Part shown: one piece after another, positions 1-7,266 of the stretch
Numbering within the stretch: position 1 is the first letter of the stretch
Layout of the letters: the number at the start of each line of letters is the position of its first letter
Source: Virgibacillus_P tibetensis
GTDB taxonomy: Bacteria; Bacillota; Bacilli; Bacillales; Amphibacillaceae
Reading direction: 5' to 3'
Length of the DNA: 25,701 nt
Assembly (NCBI RefSeq): GCF_036026595.1
Contig: NZ_JARZFX010000025.1
Location: 1-25,701 of the forward strand
Translations under genes and position numbers: made by a program
The notes under the pieces: model-generated
Seen by the model: the letters and a program-made list of their open reading frames with translations, nothing else
Told to the model about the DNA's origin: nothing
Databases searched by the model: none

Positions 1-417
1 TCAATATTTTCTTTTGTCGTTTTTTGCGACGAGATATAATTTACCATGATTCCTAATGATTGTCAATAGGTTTTCGAAAACATTTTTCAAGTAAGTCGTC
101 CGTGTTTCTTAAATGGCAACAAAAAATAATATAGCATAATTATACTATAAGATCAATAGATAAGTAAGAAAACAGATTCCTTTATTAATTATAAATCATC
201 TCAATAGGTGTAGAAGGCGTTCTTTTTTATTTGAAAGCAGTTGTTTGTAGTTGTGATTAAAGTTATTGTTCTGTCTAAAAAGAGGATGCGCTATATTTGT
301 TAGTCCTGGAAGAGACTCGCCCCACTATAAGTGTATTGATTAAGGTAAAGGCAGGTTATCTAACGAGAAAGTCTGCCTTCTTATAGACTGCAGGCTAGTA
401 ACCAACCCCTCCTTCCC
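1..417. other. Intergenic region without a recognised gene
   Basis: No convincing coding sequence is visible. A TATAAT box lies at 35-40, with a weak TTTTGT/TTGTCG region 15 to 17 bp upstream, so a plus-strand promoter is possible but has no obvious target. An imperfect inverted repeat (AAGGCAG at 348-354, CTGCCTT at 373-379) lies just downstream of the minus-strand gene that ends at 418. It may act in 3'-end formation, but the loop is 18 nt and the T tract is poor. In B. subtilis an rRNA operon lies near this side of pdaB; nothing of rRNA is visible here. Confidence 0.4.
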
Positions 418-639
418 TTACTGATTTTCTCTTCGTCTCGGCATATACTTTAAACATTCTTGTTTACTTGCTACCCTGCGAAATAATTGAAATAAAAGTC
501 GATACCTTTCTCTCATGGCCTGCTTTACTAAACCGTCGATTCGTTGATCTTCCAAGTCCATCAGCAATTCTTCCAGTTCACGCTTAAGCAGGTACTCAAT
601 CTCCTTTTGTTCTATTTCATTAATCAATAAACCTAACAT
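418..639 (-). CDS. Small conserved-looking hypothetical protein (73 aa)
   Basis: This is a short, charged, predicted all-helical protein. It begins MLGLLINEIEQKEIEYLL and ends with a basic tail (KYMPRRRENQ). There is no signal peptide or membrane segment. The ATG at 639 is preceded by a good ribosome binding site, GAGGTGA, about 6 nt upstream, which is the main reason for calling it a gene. The heptad-like spacing of Leu/Ile with Glu/Lys suggests a small coiled coil or helical bundle. I do not recognise a family. It lies just beyond pdaB and on the opposite strand, at the edge of the sporulation block, but nothing ties it to sporulation. Confidence 0.6.
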   Translation of the reverse strand: MLGLLINEIEQKEIEYLLKRELEELLMDLEDQRIDGLVKQAMRERYRLLFQLFRRVASKQECLKYMPRRRENQ

Positions 640-951
640 GACGTCACCTCAATTTTTCAACAGTTAATTTTTTAAATTATCAGGTCCATTTTCCATACAC
701 TCTATTATTAAATCTTTTCGTAGTGATTGACGGATTTTGTCGGTTGCTGCAATATTTCTTCTTATTCCTCTAGCCAGGCACTTTCAAACCTATAGTTTTA
801 TTAATCATTACGTTTACTATTCCCAGACTTAATCTCTTTTCATCCATAATTAACTATTTTATTTATTTACATTAAAGGGACAACTAGTTCTTATTTGCTC
901 GATATACTCATAATCTAAAAGAAAAGGACATGTTATTTAGGAGGTATAACT
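640..951. other. Intergenic region between divergent small gene and pdaB
   Basis: This 312-bp AT-rich divergent spacer should hold promoters for the small minus-strand gene and for pdaB. A CATAATC stretch at 909-915 resembles the -10 box of a sporulation sigma factor (sigma-G or sigma-E type), but no matching -35 box is found at the proper spacing. No specific promoter is therefore called. Confidence 0.35.
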
Positions 952-1710
952 ATGCAGCATTTTTATGTTTGGCGGTTTAATAGATGGAAGCGCTGGTTTG
1001 TTGTATTGGTCTTCGCATTGTTTACAGCTACTTTTATTTGGTTTGAAAGAGACGGCGCGTTCTCCGTTTTCAATCAGGATGAGTCAGCAGCATTAACAAA
1101 AGGGAACACCAATGAACCAAATATTGCCTTAACCTTTAATATTAGTTGGGGCGAAGAAAGAGTACATGATATCTTAAAGGAGCTAGAAAACAGGCAAGTC
1201 CAGGCCACCTTTTTTGTTAGCGGTGAGTGGGCAGAACGCCATCCTGATATTTTGGTAAAAATATCAGAAGGAGAACATGATCTTGGTATGTTGGGTTATC
1301 GTTATAAAAGCTACCTCGACCAAAAGATTGAAGAGGTTAGGAAAGATTTATTGCATGCACGGGAAGTATTTGGAAAGCTCGGTTATGAAGATTTAGATCT
1401 CCTGCGAACACCTAGCGGACATTTTAATAAGGAGATTATTGAACTGGCAGAAAATCTGAATTTCAAGGTTATCCACTGGAATGTAAATACAAATGATTGG
1501 AAAAACCCAGGTACTGACGCTATCGTGGACACAGTTATGAAGAAAACAACAAACGGTGACATCCTCCTGCTTCATGCATCTGATTCCGCAAAGCAAACTG
1601 CGAATTCACTAAAAAAGATATTGCCTGGACTAAGTAATAAAGGGTTTGTTTTTGTATCTGTAACAGAACTAATTAATCAGGCACACGCTGAATCTGATCT
1701 AGTAGAGTAA
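952..1710 (+). CDS. pdaB: PdaB-type polysaccharide deacetylase family sporulation protein
   Basis: The protein has 252 residues: an N-terminal membrane anchor at about 15-31, then a NodB-homology domain from about residue 55 to the end. Identity rests on the start MQHFYVWRFNRWKRW, the family motifs TFNISWG, LLRTPSG and DILLLHASDSAKQT, and the position next to kbaA and gerD as in B. subtilis. PdaB is needed for stable spores late in sporulation and is thought to act on spore peptidoglycan. The metal site is degenerate. The NodB motif TFDD reads TFNI, so both acidic residues are lost, and the HxxxH ligand pair is replaced by Leu and Tyr. The RxP and LxH motifs remain. A canonical zinc-dependent deacetylase activity is therefore doubtful. 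The ATG has an AGGAGG site 8 nt upstream. A hairpin terminator follows directly. Confidence 0.93.
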   Translation: MQHFYVWRFNRWKRWFVVLVFALFTATFIWFERDGAFSVFNQDESAALTKGNTNEPNIALTFNISWGEERVHDILKELENRQVQATFFVSGEWAERHPDILVKISEGEHDLGMLGYRYKSYLDQKIEEVRKDLLHAREVFGKLGYEDLDLLRTPSGHFNKEIIELAENLNFKVIHWNVNTNDWKNPGTDAIVDTVMKKTTNGDILLLHASDSAKQTANSLKKILPGLSNKGFVFVSVTELINQAHAESDLVE

Positions 1711-1715
1711 AACAT

Positions 1716-1757
1716 AAAAATCCCTGATGAGAACAAACTATTCATCAGGGATTTTTT
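1716..1757. terminator. Bidirectional terminator between pdaB and kbaA
   Basis: The arms AATCCCTGATGA and TCATCAGGGATT form a perfect stem around an 11-nt loop. An A run precedes it and a T run follows, so it can end transcription from both convergent genes. Confidence 0.9.
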
Positions 1758-1776
1758 ATATTTTCTTTTTCCACAT

Positions 1777-2412
1777 TTATTTTTTTCGGTTTGTTTTTTT
1801 CTTTGTGTGCTTTGTTTGATCAGACCCACTGCCGCTTAAACGATGCAATACTAGTAGTTGATACGTATTACATGCCAGTAATGTGATAATCATCAGCCAG
1901 GCATAGTCTGTTCCCTCAGTAGTTAATCCTGGAATCCATTCTATAGTTGTCATTACAATCATTAAGAATAATGCAGGAACAAAGGCACGCTTATGCGTTT
2001 GTTTTGCTTTAATTTTAGCTATTACTAAACCATAGCCAAGAATTGCTGCTGACATCAGGATATACCACCACACAGAGACTTCGCCTTCGGTTGCTTTATA
2101 TGGAAAATAAATTAAATCAAATAGGACAAAAGCAATTAATAATAGCTGAACAGTAGGCCAGTACGATTTAAAGATACCTAAACCCAACCGGTTAAGAAAC
2201 AGATATGCAAAAAACCCAGTTTGACTAATTATACTGAACACCAAACCTAACCCTACAAAAAACACTACTAATCCCACTAATTCCATGAGATCAAGAGGAT
2301 TTAAAATAGTTCTGTAGTCTTCTGCTTTTACGAAAAAGCTGGTAATTAGTCCTGCTAACCCTCCAAGAAATAATGTTTTAAAAAAGAAATTTACTAATTT
2401 TCGACTGTTCAA
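1777..2412 (-). CDS. kbaA: KbaA, KinB-signalling pathway activation protein
   Basis: This 211-residue integral membrane protein has about six hydrophobic segments and a basic Lys/Thr-rich tail. Its length (B. subtilis KbaA is about 198 aa) and its place between pdaB and gerD fit KbaA, which in B. subtilis is needed for full activity of the sporulation kinase KinB and so for feeding phosphate into the Spo0A phosphorelay. How it works is not known in detail. The start codon is TTG at 2412, preceded by AGGGGGA about 8 nt upstream; there is no ATG nearby. It converges with pdaB across a shared terminator and is divergent from gerD. Confidence 0.88.
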   Translation of the reverse strand: MNSRKLVNFFFKTLFLGGLAGLITSFFVKAEDYRTILNPLDLMELVGLVVFFVGLGLVFSIISQTGFFAYLFLNRLGLGIFKSYWPTVQLLLIAFVLFDLIYFPYKATEGEVSVWWYILMSAAILGYGLVIAKIKAKQTHKRAFVPALFLMIVMTTIEWIPGLTTEGTDYAWLMIITLLACNTYQLLVLHRLSGSGSDQTKHTKKKTNRKK

Positions 2413-2519
2413 GACAATTTCCCCCTACTATATATGACGCCGTAAACGTTTCATTACAATTAAAACAAGGTCTTCCAATGGTATTCTATCACGCTGAAGG
2501 ACTTTTTTCCTTATAGAAG

Positions 2520-2550
2520 CGAATATTTTTTAATTTTGTCACTCATATTA
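2520..2550 (+). promoter_or_regulatory. Putative sigma-G-type promoter of gerD
   Basis: CGAATA at 2520-2525 and CATATTA at 2544-2550, 18 bp apart, resemble the forespore sigma-G consensus (TGMATA and CATAMTA, from memory), each with one mismatch. The boxes lie just upstream of the gerD ribosome binding site. gerD is known to be expressed in the forespore under sigma-G in B. subtilis, which supports the reading. Confidence 0.5.
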
Positions 2551-2577
2551 AGGATGTAAAGAAAGGAGGATTTCCTA

Positions 2578-3195
2578 ATGATTCGTTTATTTTTAATACT
2601 AATTTCGGGACTATCCATCATCTTAATTAGTGCATGTAATGGCGGGAATGCCTCCGGTGAAGAAGCCGATTATGAGAAGACGAAAAAGATGGTGGTTGAT
2701 ATATTACAGACTGAAGATGGTAAGAAGGCATTGGGTGAGGTTATGGCTGACGAGAAACTGAAACAAGAGCTTGTTATTCAATCTGATGTTGTTAAGGATT
2801 CCATAAATGAAACACTCGTATCCGAGAAGGGTAAAGAAATGTGGACAAAGTTATTTGAAGACCCGAAATTTGTTGAGGGGTACGCTAAATCAATGGAAGA
2901 TGAACATAAAAAATTAATGAAAAGCCTAATGAATGATTCGGATTATCAAGCGCAAATGCTTGAATTATTACAGAATCCGGAAATAACTGATCAAATGCTA
3001 AGCGTGTTAAAAAGTCAGCAATTCCGATCCCATTTAGAAGAAACCATCCAGCAAACGTTAGAAACACCACTATTTCAAGCAAAAATACAAGAAATATTGC
3101 TGAAAGCTGCTGAAGAACAAAGCAAAAAAGAAGGCGGTGGCGGACAATCCCAAGAAGGTGGTGGTGGTGAAGGTGGCGGTGAAGAAGGTGGTTAA
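2578..3195 (+). CDS. gerD: Spore germination lipoprotein GerD
   Basis: The protein has 205 residues. An N-terminal signal peptide ends in the lipobox LISAC with Cys20 as the acylated residue, followed by a helical, charged body (about 30-180). GerD is an inner-membrane lipoprotein of spores that gathers germinant receptors into the germinosome and speeds the response to nutrients. The motifs LQTEDGKKAL and LEETIQQTLETP and the location next to kbaA and salA support the call. The last 20 or so residues are nearly all Gly and Glu, forming a low-complexity tail after the helical part; the B. subtilis protein is about 185 aa. An excellent AAAGGAGG site precedes the ATG. A terminator shared with salA follows about 140 bp downstream. 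Confidence 0.93.
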   Translation: MIRLFLILISGLSIILISACNGGNASGEEADYEKTKKMVVDILQTEDGKKALGEVMADEKLKQELVIQSDVVKDSINETLVSEKGKEMWTKLFEDPKFVEGYAKSMEDEHKKLMKSLMNDSDYQAQMLELLQNPEITDQMLSVLKSQQFRSHLEETIQQTLETPLFQAKIQEILLKAAEEQSKKEGGGGQSQEGGGGEGGGEEGG

Positions 3196-3332
3196 TTTAC
3201 ATTCGAGGTAGTCCATCATTTTAATAATAGGGGCTTGATGCCGACTACAATCAAAGTTTCTTAAATGGAATGGATAGGCGCATCATTCCTGTACTCCCCT
3301 TAAGCTGAACGTAGCCAATTTTTAGCTATCAA

Positions 3333-3372
3333 AAAAGAGGACGTCTACACCACTCTCCAGACGCCCTCTTTT
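3333..3372. terminator. Bidirectional terminator between gerD and salA
   Basis: AAAAGAGGACGTCT and AGACGCCCTCTTTT pair over 14 positions with one mismatch and a 12-nt loop. A-rich and T-rich flanks on either side suit both convergent genes. Confidence 0.85.
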
Positions 3373-3377
3373 GCTCT

Positions 3378-4436
3378 TTAATCCTCCATCTTTGCAATAA
3401 CTTTTGCTGCTATTTTATGATATTCCTGTCCAATTGGATGGTCTTCTTGATAAATGGATGGTGCAAAAACATCCTCTTCTTCATATGGTTGCTGCAAGGG
3501 CAACTGTCCTAACACTTTTGTATTAAGCACTTCTGCAAGTTTCTTCCCGCCGCCTTGTCCGAAAACAAATTCTTTCTCTCCGGTATTCTTGCTTTCATAA
3601 TAGGCCATATTTTCTACTACACCCAGGATCTCATGATCTGTTTTCAAAGCCATTTGACCAGCACGTGCTGCTACAAACGCCGCTGTTGGATGCGGGGTAG
3701 TTACAATTATCTCTTTACATGTAGGTAATAATTCATGGACGTCCATAGCAATATCACCTGTTCCTGGTGGCAGATCCAGAATTAGGTAATCTAAATCTCC
3801 CCATTCTACTTCTTTAAAGAAGCTGTTGATCATTTTACCCAGCATTGGTCCACGCCAAATGATCGGAGAGTTGTCTTCCACAAAGAATCCCATGGATATT
3901 ACCTTTACCCCAAAACGTTCTACAGGGATTATCTTCTCCGCACGTACTGCCGGGCGCTCTTCCACACCCATCATGTCTGGAATACTAAATCCGTATATGT
4001 CTGCATCAATAATTCCTACTTTTTTACCCAGACGCATAAGGGAAATTGCTAAATTTACGGTAACAGTTGATTTCCCTACGCCACCTTTACCACTTGCGAC
4101 TGCAATAAATTTAGTATCATTATTACCACCCATCAGGGACGCTTCTTTTTCCTTTTCTACTGCTGGTTGGTATTTTTGTATAATATCATCAGGCAACTGT
4201 TGGAAGCGCAGTCCTACAGTGGTTGCCCCATTTTTCTTTAGAATTCCAACAATCTCCTGCTGCAGTTGCATTTGTTTGCCTGTATTTAATTGAGCAATTG
4301 CAACTTTCACGCTGACATGCTTTTTCTCTTCTTTAATTGTAATCTCTTTTACGCCGTCTGTTTCTTCCAACGTTCTATGTATAAATGGATCTTTAACAGG
4401 ATTAAGTAGTTGTTCGATTTCGTCTTTCGTTAACAA
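3378..4436 (-). CDS. salA: SalA/Mrp-type P-loop ATPase
   Basis: This 352-residue protein is the same length as B. subtilis SalA (YbaL). It has an N-terminal MIP18/DUF59-like domain (about 1-90) and a ParA/Mrp ATPase domain. The deviant Walker A motif GKGGVGKST is at 116-124, and IIDADIYGFSIPD, WRGPM and LDLPPGTGD follow. Mrp proteins usually carry iron-sulfur clusters on a CxxC motif. Here, as in SalA, that place reads ENMAYYESKNTGEK and has no cysteines. In B. subtilis SalA represses scoC and thereby raises exoprotease (AprE) production. A link to the large secreted protease in this window would be speculation. The start is TTG with GGTGATT upstream, chosen because the length then equals the family length. 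Confidence 0.87.
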   Translation of the reverse strand: MLTKDEIEQLLNPVKDPFIHRTLEETDGVKEITIKEEKKHVSVKVAIAQLNTGKQMQLQQEIVGILKKNGATTVGLRFQQLPDDIIQKYQPAVEKEKEASLMGGNNDTKFIAVASGKGGVGKSTVTVNLAISLMRLGKKVGIIDADIYGFSIPDMMGVEERPAVRAEKIIPVERFGVKVISMGFFVEDNSPIIWRGPMLGKMINSFFKEVEWGDLDYLILDLPPGTGDIAMDVHELLPTCKEIIVTTPHPTAAFVAARAGQMALKTDHEILGVVENMAYYESKNTGEKEFVFGQGGGKKLAEVLNTKVLGQLPLQQPYEEEDVFAPSIYQEDHPIGQEYHKIAAKVIAKMED

Positions 4437-4495
4437 AATAAATCACCAGCCCTTTTCTAGCTATAGAGTCATTCTTATTAATTCCATCCATGGCT

Positions 4496-4523
4496 AGTAT
4501 AACACAAATCACATAATATCTAA
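4496..4523 (-). promoter_or_regulatory. Putative sigma-A promoter of salA
   Basis: On the minus strand TTAGAT (4523-4518), a 16-bp spacer and TATACT (4501-4496) preceded by an extended TGT form a sigma-A-like promoter about 60 bp upstream of the salA start. It lies inside the cwlD-salA spacer, so salA can be transcribed apart from cwlD. Confidence 0.45.
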
Positions 4524-4573
4524 GTGATATGAATCATAAGAACAAACAGAACTTAGTGGAGGGTTATTGACAC

Positions 4574-5296
4574 TCATTTATCGCTCTGCTCAAGATCTTC
4601 TGTCACGTATCTTAAAATTCCTTCGTAAATACTTGCTGACATTTTTTGCTGATAATCCTCCTGTTTCAATAATTCTCGCTCCACTTCATTTGACAGGAAT
4701 CCTATTTCAACCAAGGCACCTGGTATCTCGGCATGTTTTAAAAGGTAGATACCATTAATAGCTAATGGGCTACGATCTGTATTTTCCATATTACGAATGA
4801 TTTCTGACTGGATCATGCTTGCTAAATGCTTACTTTCTTCGAATTTAGAATAATAAAAGGTTTGTGCGCCACTCCAACGCGTGGAAGGGAGAGCATTTAA
4901 ATGCAGGGTCACGAAAAAATCAGCTTTCTTATCATGAATAAATTGCAGCCGATTACGGATATCTTCCGCTTTTCTACGTGATAGTCCCTTGGTATCCTCT
5001 GACGCCAAATCATTATCATCTTCACGCGTTAAATAAACAAGAGCACCAGCCTGTTGCAGGTAACTCTGCAGTTTTTTAGAGACTGTTAACGCGATATCCT
5101 TCTCGAGAGTTTTATCCTTCCCCTGAGCACCACCATCCGGGCTTCCATGACCAGGGTCAATAACAATCGTTTGCCCGGACAACGGAAGAGACCATGTGCC
5201 CCAAGCAGCTTCATTCTGCTGAATCGGATATTGCACTAGAAACGCCAGTAAAATAACACCAATTCCCCATAAACCGAATTTGTTTATACGTTTCAT
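4574..5296 (-). CDS. cwlD: CwlD, spore cortex N-acetylmuramoyl-L-alanine amidase
   Basis: The protein has 240 residues, with a membrane signal anchor (about 8-23) and an Amidase_3 domain from about 42 to 230. The zinc ligands are visible: His50 in IDPGHGSPDGG, Glu65 in KTLEKDIAL and His132 in TLHLNA. The catalytic Glu197 is in LVEIGFLSN. CwlD removes the peptide stem from muramic acid during cortex synthesis, the first step towards muramic delta-lactam, the mark recognised by germination lytic enzymes; PdaA performs the following deacetylation. The order cwlD-salA-gerD matches B. subtilis. The ATG at 5296 follows a purine-rich AAGGGAACGGGG stretch. Upstream the conservation ends: the expected ybaK-like neighbour is absent and a DUF948 gene lies divergently. 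Confidence 0.94.
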   Translation of the reverse strand: MKRINKFGLWGIGVILLAFLVQYPIQQNEAAWGTWSLPLSGQTIVIDPGHGSPDGGAQGKDKTLEKDIALTVSKKLQSYLQQAGALVYLTREDDNDLASEDTKGLSRRKAEDIRNRLQFIHDKKADFFVTLHLNALPSTRWSGAQTFYYSKFEESKHLASMIQSEIIRNMENTDRSPLAINGIYLLKHAEIPGALVEIGFLSNEVERELLKQEDYQQKMSASIYEGILRYVTEDLEQSDK

Positions 5297-5402
5297 TATC
5301 CCCGTTCCCTTCTAACTTAACTTTTACTATTTTATGGGACAAGGTATAGGAATATGACAATACATAATTGAAATTATCAAAGCAATACTAATATCAGGAA
5401 CG

Positions 5403-5430
5403 TTTACAGACAAAATATTAGTGGTACTAT
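5403..5430 (+). promoter_or_regulatory. Putative sigma-A promoter of the plus-strand DUF948 gene
   Basis: TTTACA (5403-5408), a 16-bp spacer and TACTAT (5425-5430) preceded by an extended TGG lie about 36 bp upstream of the start codon. The match is good but only predicted by eye. Confidence 0.45.
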
Positions 5431-5466
5431 TAAATAAGATATTACATATGGAGAGGAGATGTGCTA

Positions 5467-5916
5467 ATGGATTGGTTAGGGATTGGCGTACTTGTTATTG
5501 GTTTAGCATTCTTGGTATTAGTACTTTTATTAATAAAGCCCCTTAATCGACTGGCAGGACTGTTTGGTAGTTTGCAGAAAACAACTGATCATCTGCCCCA
5601 ACAGGTAGAGGAAATTACTACACAAGCAAAAGCCGTATTAGGTTCAGGAAATGATGCACTAAACCAAATTAATAACCAAGTTAAGGAACTAAGCCCATTA
5701 TTTTATATCGCTGGTGATATTGGCAGGGCTACAAACCAAATGTTTGCTTCTTTGGCTGAAGCAGTAATAAAAATGGAAAGAACGACTGCAGAAGCTAATG
5801 ATTTGACGCATCGTAAAAACCTGGAAGGACTTTATGGTGTACTCACACTAGGTTATTATGTTTTCCAGAGAAGTAAAAGTCACCTTTCTGAAACAGCAAG
5901 AAAACCGTTAATCTAA
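5467..5916 (+). CDS. DUF948-type membrane-anchored protein
   Basis: The protein has about 149 residues. One N-terminal membrane segment (MDWLGIGVLVIGLAFLVLVL...) is followed by an amphipathic helical region and a C-terminal part with LSPLFYIAGDIG and LGYYVFQRSK. The layout is that of DUF948 proteins (YtxG-like general-stress proteins in B. subtilis); the function is unknown. It is a clear paralogue of the minus-strand protein at 6196-6654, sharing GIGVL(V/I)IG(L/I)AFLV, SPLFYI(A/V)GD(I/V)G and LGYY. The ATG at 5467 is preferred over the in-frame GTG at 5461 because GAGGAG at 5453-5458 sits 8 nt before the ATG but only 2 nt before the GTG. Confidence 0.8.
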   Translation: MDWLGIGVLVIGLAFLVLVLLLIKPLNRLAGLFGSLQKTTDHLPQQVEEITTQAKAVLGSGNDALNQINNQVKELSPLFYIAGDIGRATNQMFASLAEAVIKMERTTAEANDLTHRKNLEGLYGVLTLGYYVFQRSKSHLSETARKPLI

Positions 5917-5939
5917 ACAAAATGAGCAAGTTTCCAATC

Positions 5940-5973
5940 AAAAAACCCTACATTTTTATATGTAAGGTTTTTT
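5940..5973. terminator. Bidirectional terminator between convergent DUF948 units
   Basis: AAAAAACCCTACAT and ATGTAAGGTTTTTT pair with one mismatch around a short AT loop, with A and T runs on either side. It lies between the plus-strand gene ending at 5916 and the minus-strand operon ending at 5976. Confidence 0.85.
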
Positions 5974-5975
5974 AT

Positions 5976-6209
5976 TTATTCGGCTACTTTATCATGAATA
6001 TCTTGTTTAATACCCTTCAGCTGTCCAGCACGTCTAAAACCATCTGCATAAACCTTTCTTTCAAAACTTTTTAACGTATCAAACAGGGGTTTATTGCCTT
6101 CCAGTTTTAGTCGTTTGGTGTTGTATTGTCGAGCTATCCACCCTAATGAAAAGCCACAAACAGCACCAACTACTACAGGCGCTATATTTTCTGTGTTATT
6201 TTTGCTCAT
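5976..6209 (-). CDS. Small membrane protein, last gene of the DUF948 operon
   Basis: The protein has 77 residues: one N-terminal hydrophobic segment (VVVGAVCGFSLGWIA, about 12-26) followed by a charged, probably helical and cytosolic tail. The start overlaps the end of the preceding DUF948 gene by 14 bp, a sign of translational coupling. The ATG at 6209 is preceded by AAGGGGCGAACTCAA. I recognise no family. Its size and layout recall the small YtxH-like partners of DUF948 proteins, but I cannot claim homology. Confidence 0.7.
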   Translation of the reverse strand: MSKNNTENIAPVVVGAVCGFSLGWIARQYNTKRLKLEGNKPLFDTLKSFERKVYADGFRRAGQLKGIKQDIHDKVAE

Positions 6210-6654
6210 TTGAGTTCGCCCCTTCGGAATCAGCTTGCCTTAACTGTTTGCGTTTCTGGAGCCAGTAATAACCTAATGCAAATGTCCCATAGACTCCACC
6301 CAGTTTATTCTTTTCCGCAATTTCCTTACCGTTATCCGTTTTTGACTTGATCGAATCCGTAACATCTACTAAGGATGAAGAAAACTTTCTAGTAACATTC
6401 CCTACATCACCAACAATATAAAACAATGGACTCATCTGCTTTAACTTATCGTTTACATCGGCTATTGTGTTACTGCTTTGATGAATCAGGTTTCCCGTTT
6501 CTTTAAATACATCATCCAGTTGATTTGGTAGTTTTTCTACTGTTTTTTCGATCCCTCTAAGTATGCCAGCTAAATTATATAAGGTATGTGCAATAAAGAA
6601 TGCCATAACCAAAAAAGCGATACCAATGATTAAAACGCCTATTCCCATTAACAT
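6196..6654 (-). CDS. DUF948-type membrane-anchored protein
   Basis: The protein has about 152 residues: an N-terminal membrane segment (GIGVLIIGIAFLVMAFF), then a helical region (VEKLPNQLDDVFKETGNL...), and a C-terminal motif pair SPLFYIVGDVG and GGVYGTFALGYYWLQKRK. It is a paralogue of the gene at 5467-5916. The ATG at 6654 is chosen because the upstream gene stops at 6656, giving TAACATG, a one-base gap typical of coupled translation, with GAGGGA a few bases before. A longer frame to 6690 would overlap the upstream gene and has no better site. A second ATG at 6648 is also possible. The function is unknown. Confidence 0.8.
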   Translation of the reverse strand: MLMGIGVLIIGIAFLVMAFFIAHTLYNLAGILRGIEKTVEKLPNQLDDVFKETGNLIHQSSNTIADVNDKLKQMSPLFYIVGDVGNVTRKFSSSLVDVTDSIKSKTDNGKEIAEKNKLGGVYGTFALGYYWLQKRKQLRQADSEGANSNEQK

Positions 6655-6655
6655 G

Positions 6656-7138
6656 TTATCCCTCTTTCCCTGTTTGATTAAGTGGTACAATGTTTGTCTC
6701 TTTATTTCGAATCATAAGTTCATTTTTTTTATCTGGAGTCTTTTGTTTCCACTTAGAATATAACTGAAAAGCAGCTTCACTCCATGTAATTCCTTCGACA
6801 AATGGCTGGATTTTCTTCTCAAACTGTTCTGTTGAAAGCTTTTGATTACTATACGTACTGTTGAGTGTGTTAATCGAAGTACCTACATTTTCAGCTGTAT
6901 CAAAAAAACTATCGGTCGATTTAAGTTTATCTTCCATATCATCAACCATAATTTCAGTTTCTTTTACCGCCTGCCTTAATTGCGGAGTAATATTATCAAG
7001 TTCTTTTTCTACCTCTCCTAAAGTAGACCCCAGGGTGTTTATCACCCCAGAAATACGATGGAGAAGGAGTGCGATGTATATAACTACAATTGTGAATGCT
7101 ATGGCTATCAGCAAGGTAGAAAAGTATACTATTTCCAT
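6656..7138 (-). CDS. DUF948-like membrane-anchored protein, first gene of operon
   Basis: The protein has 160 residues: a membrane segment at the N-terminus (MEIVYFSTLLIAIAFTIVVIYIALLL), then a long helical stretch (LGEVEKELDNITPQLRQAVKETE) like that of DUF948 proteins, and a basic C-terminal third (WKQKTPDKKN). It is more distant from the other two and lacks the SPLFYI motif. The ATG at 7138 follows AAAGGGG about 8 nt upstream; the frame continues upstream to 7306 but across a promoter-like region. It heads a three-gene operon with overlapping or nearly touching ends. Confidence 0.75.
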   Translation of the reverse strand: MEIVYFSTLLIAIAFTIVVIYIALLLHRISGVINTLGSTLGEVEKELDNITPQLRQAVKETEIMVDDMEDKLKSTDSFFDTAENVGTSINTLNSTYSNQKLSTEQFEKKIQPFVEGITWSEAAFQLYSKWKQKTPDKKNELMIRNKETNIVPLNQTGKEG

Positions 7139-7163
7139 TCGATAAACCCCTTTCTTTAAAAGC

Positions 7164-7192
7164 ATTATACCACTAGTTATAGCAAATAAAAC
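7164..7192 (-). promoter_or_regulatory. Putative sigma-A promoter of the DUF948 operon
   Basis: On the minus strand GTTTTA (7192-7187), a 17-bp spacer and a perfect TATAAT (7169-7164) with extended TGG lie about 26 bp upstream of the first start codon. On the plus strand GGGTAT at 7228-7233 resembles a sigma-B -10 box for the divergent BrkB gene, but the -35 is weak. Confidence 0.5.
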
Positions 7193-7266
7193 GTTAGACG
7201 TTTTTACGATTGAATCGTTCCGATGCAGGGTATACGTACAGAAACCAACTAGTTGGAGGTACATAT

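Noticed and set aside
14..40. TTGTCG...TATAAT promoter-like pair at the window start
   Set aside because: The spacer is only 15 bp with the best -35 and no gene follows on the plus strand for 900 bp, so it is mentioned only within the intergenic entry.
664..777. Minus-strand open stretch reading about 36 residues (RNIAATDKIRQSLRKDL...)
   Set aside because: It looks protein-like but has no start codon and is closed by a stop just upstream. It could be a gene relic ahead of the small gene at 639, but chance cannot be excluded.
3826..4293. 155-residue plus-strand open frame opposite salA
   Set aside because: It lies wholly within the well-recognised salA gene, shows no family features and has a composition typical of an antisense shadow.
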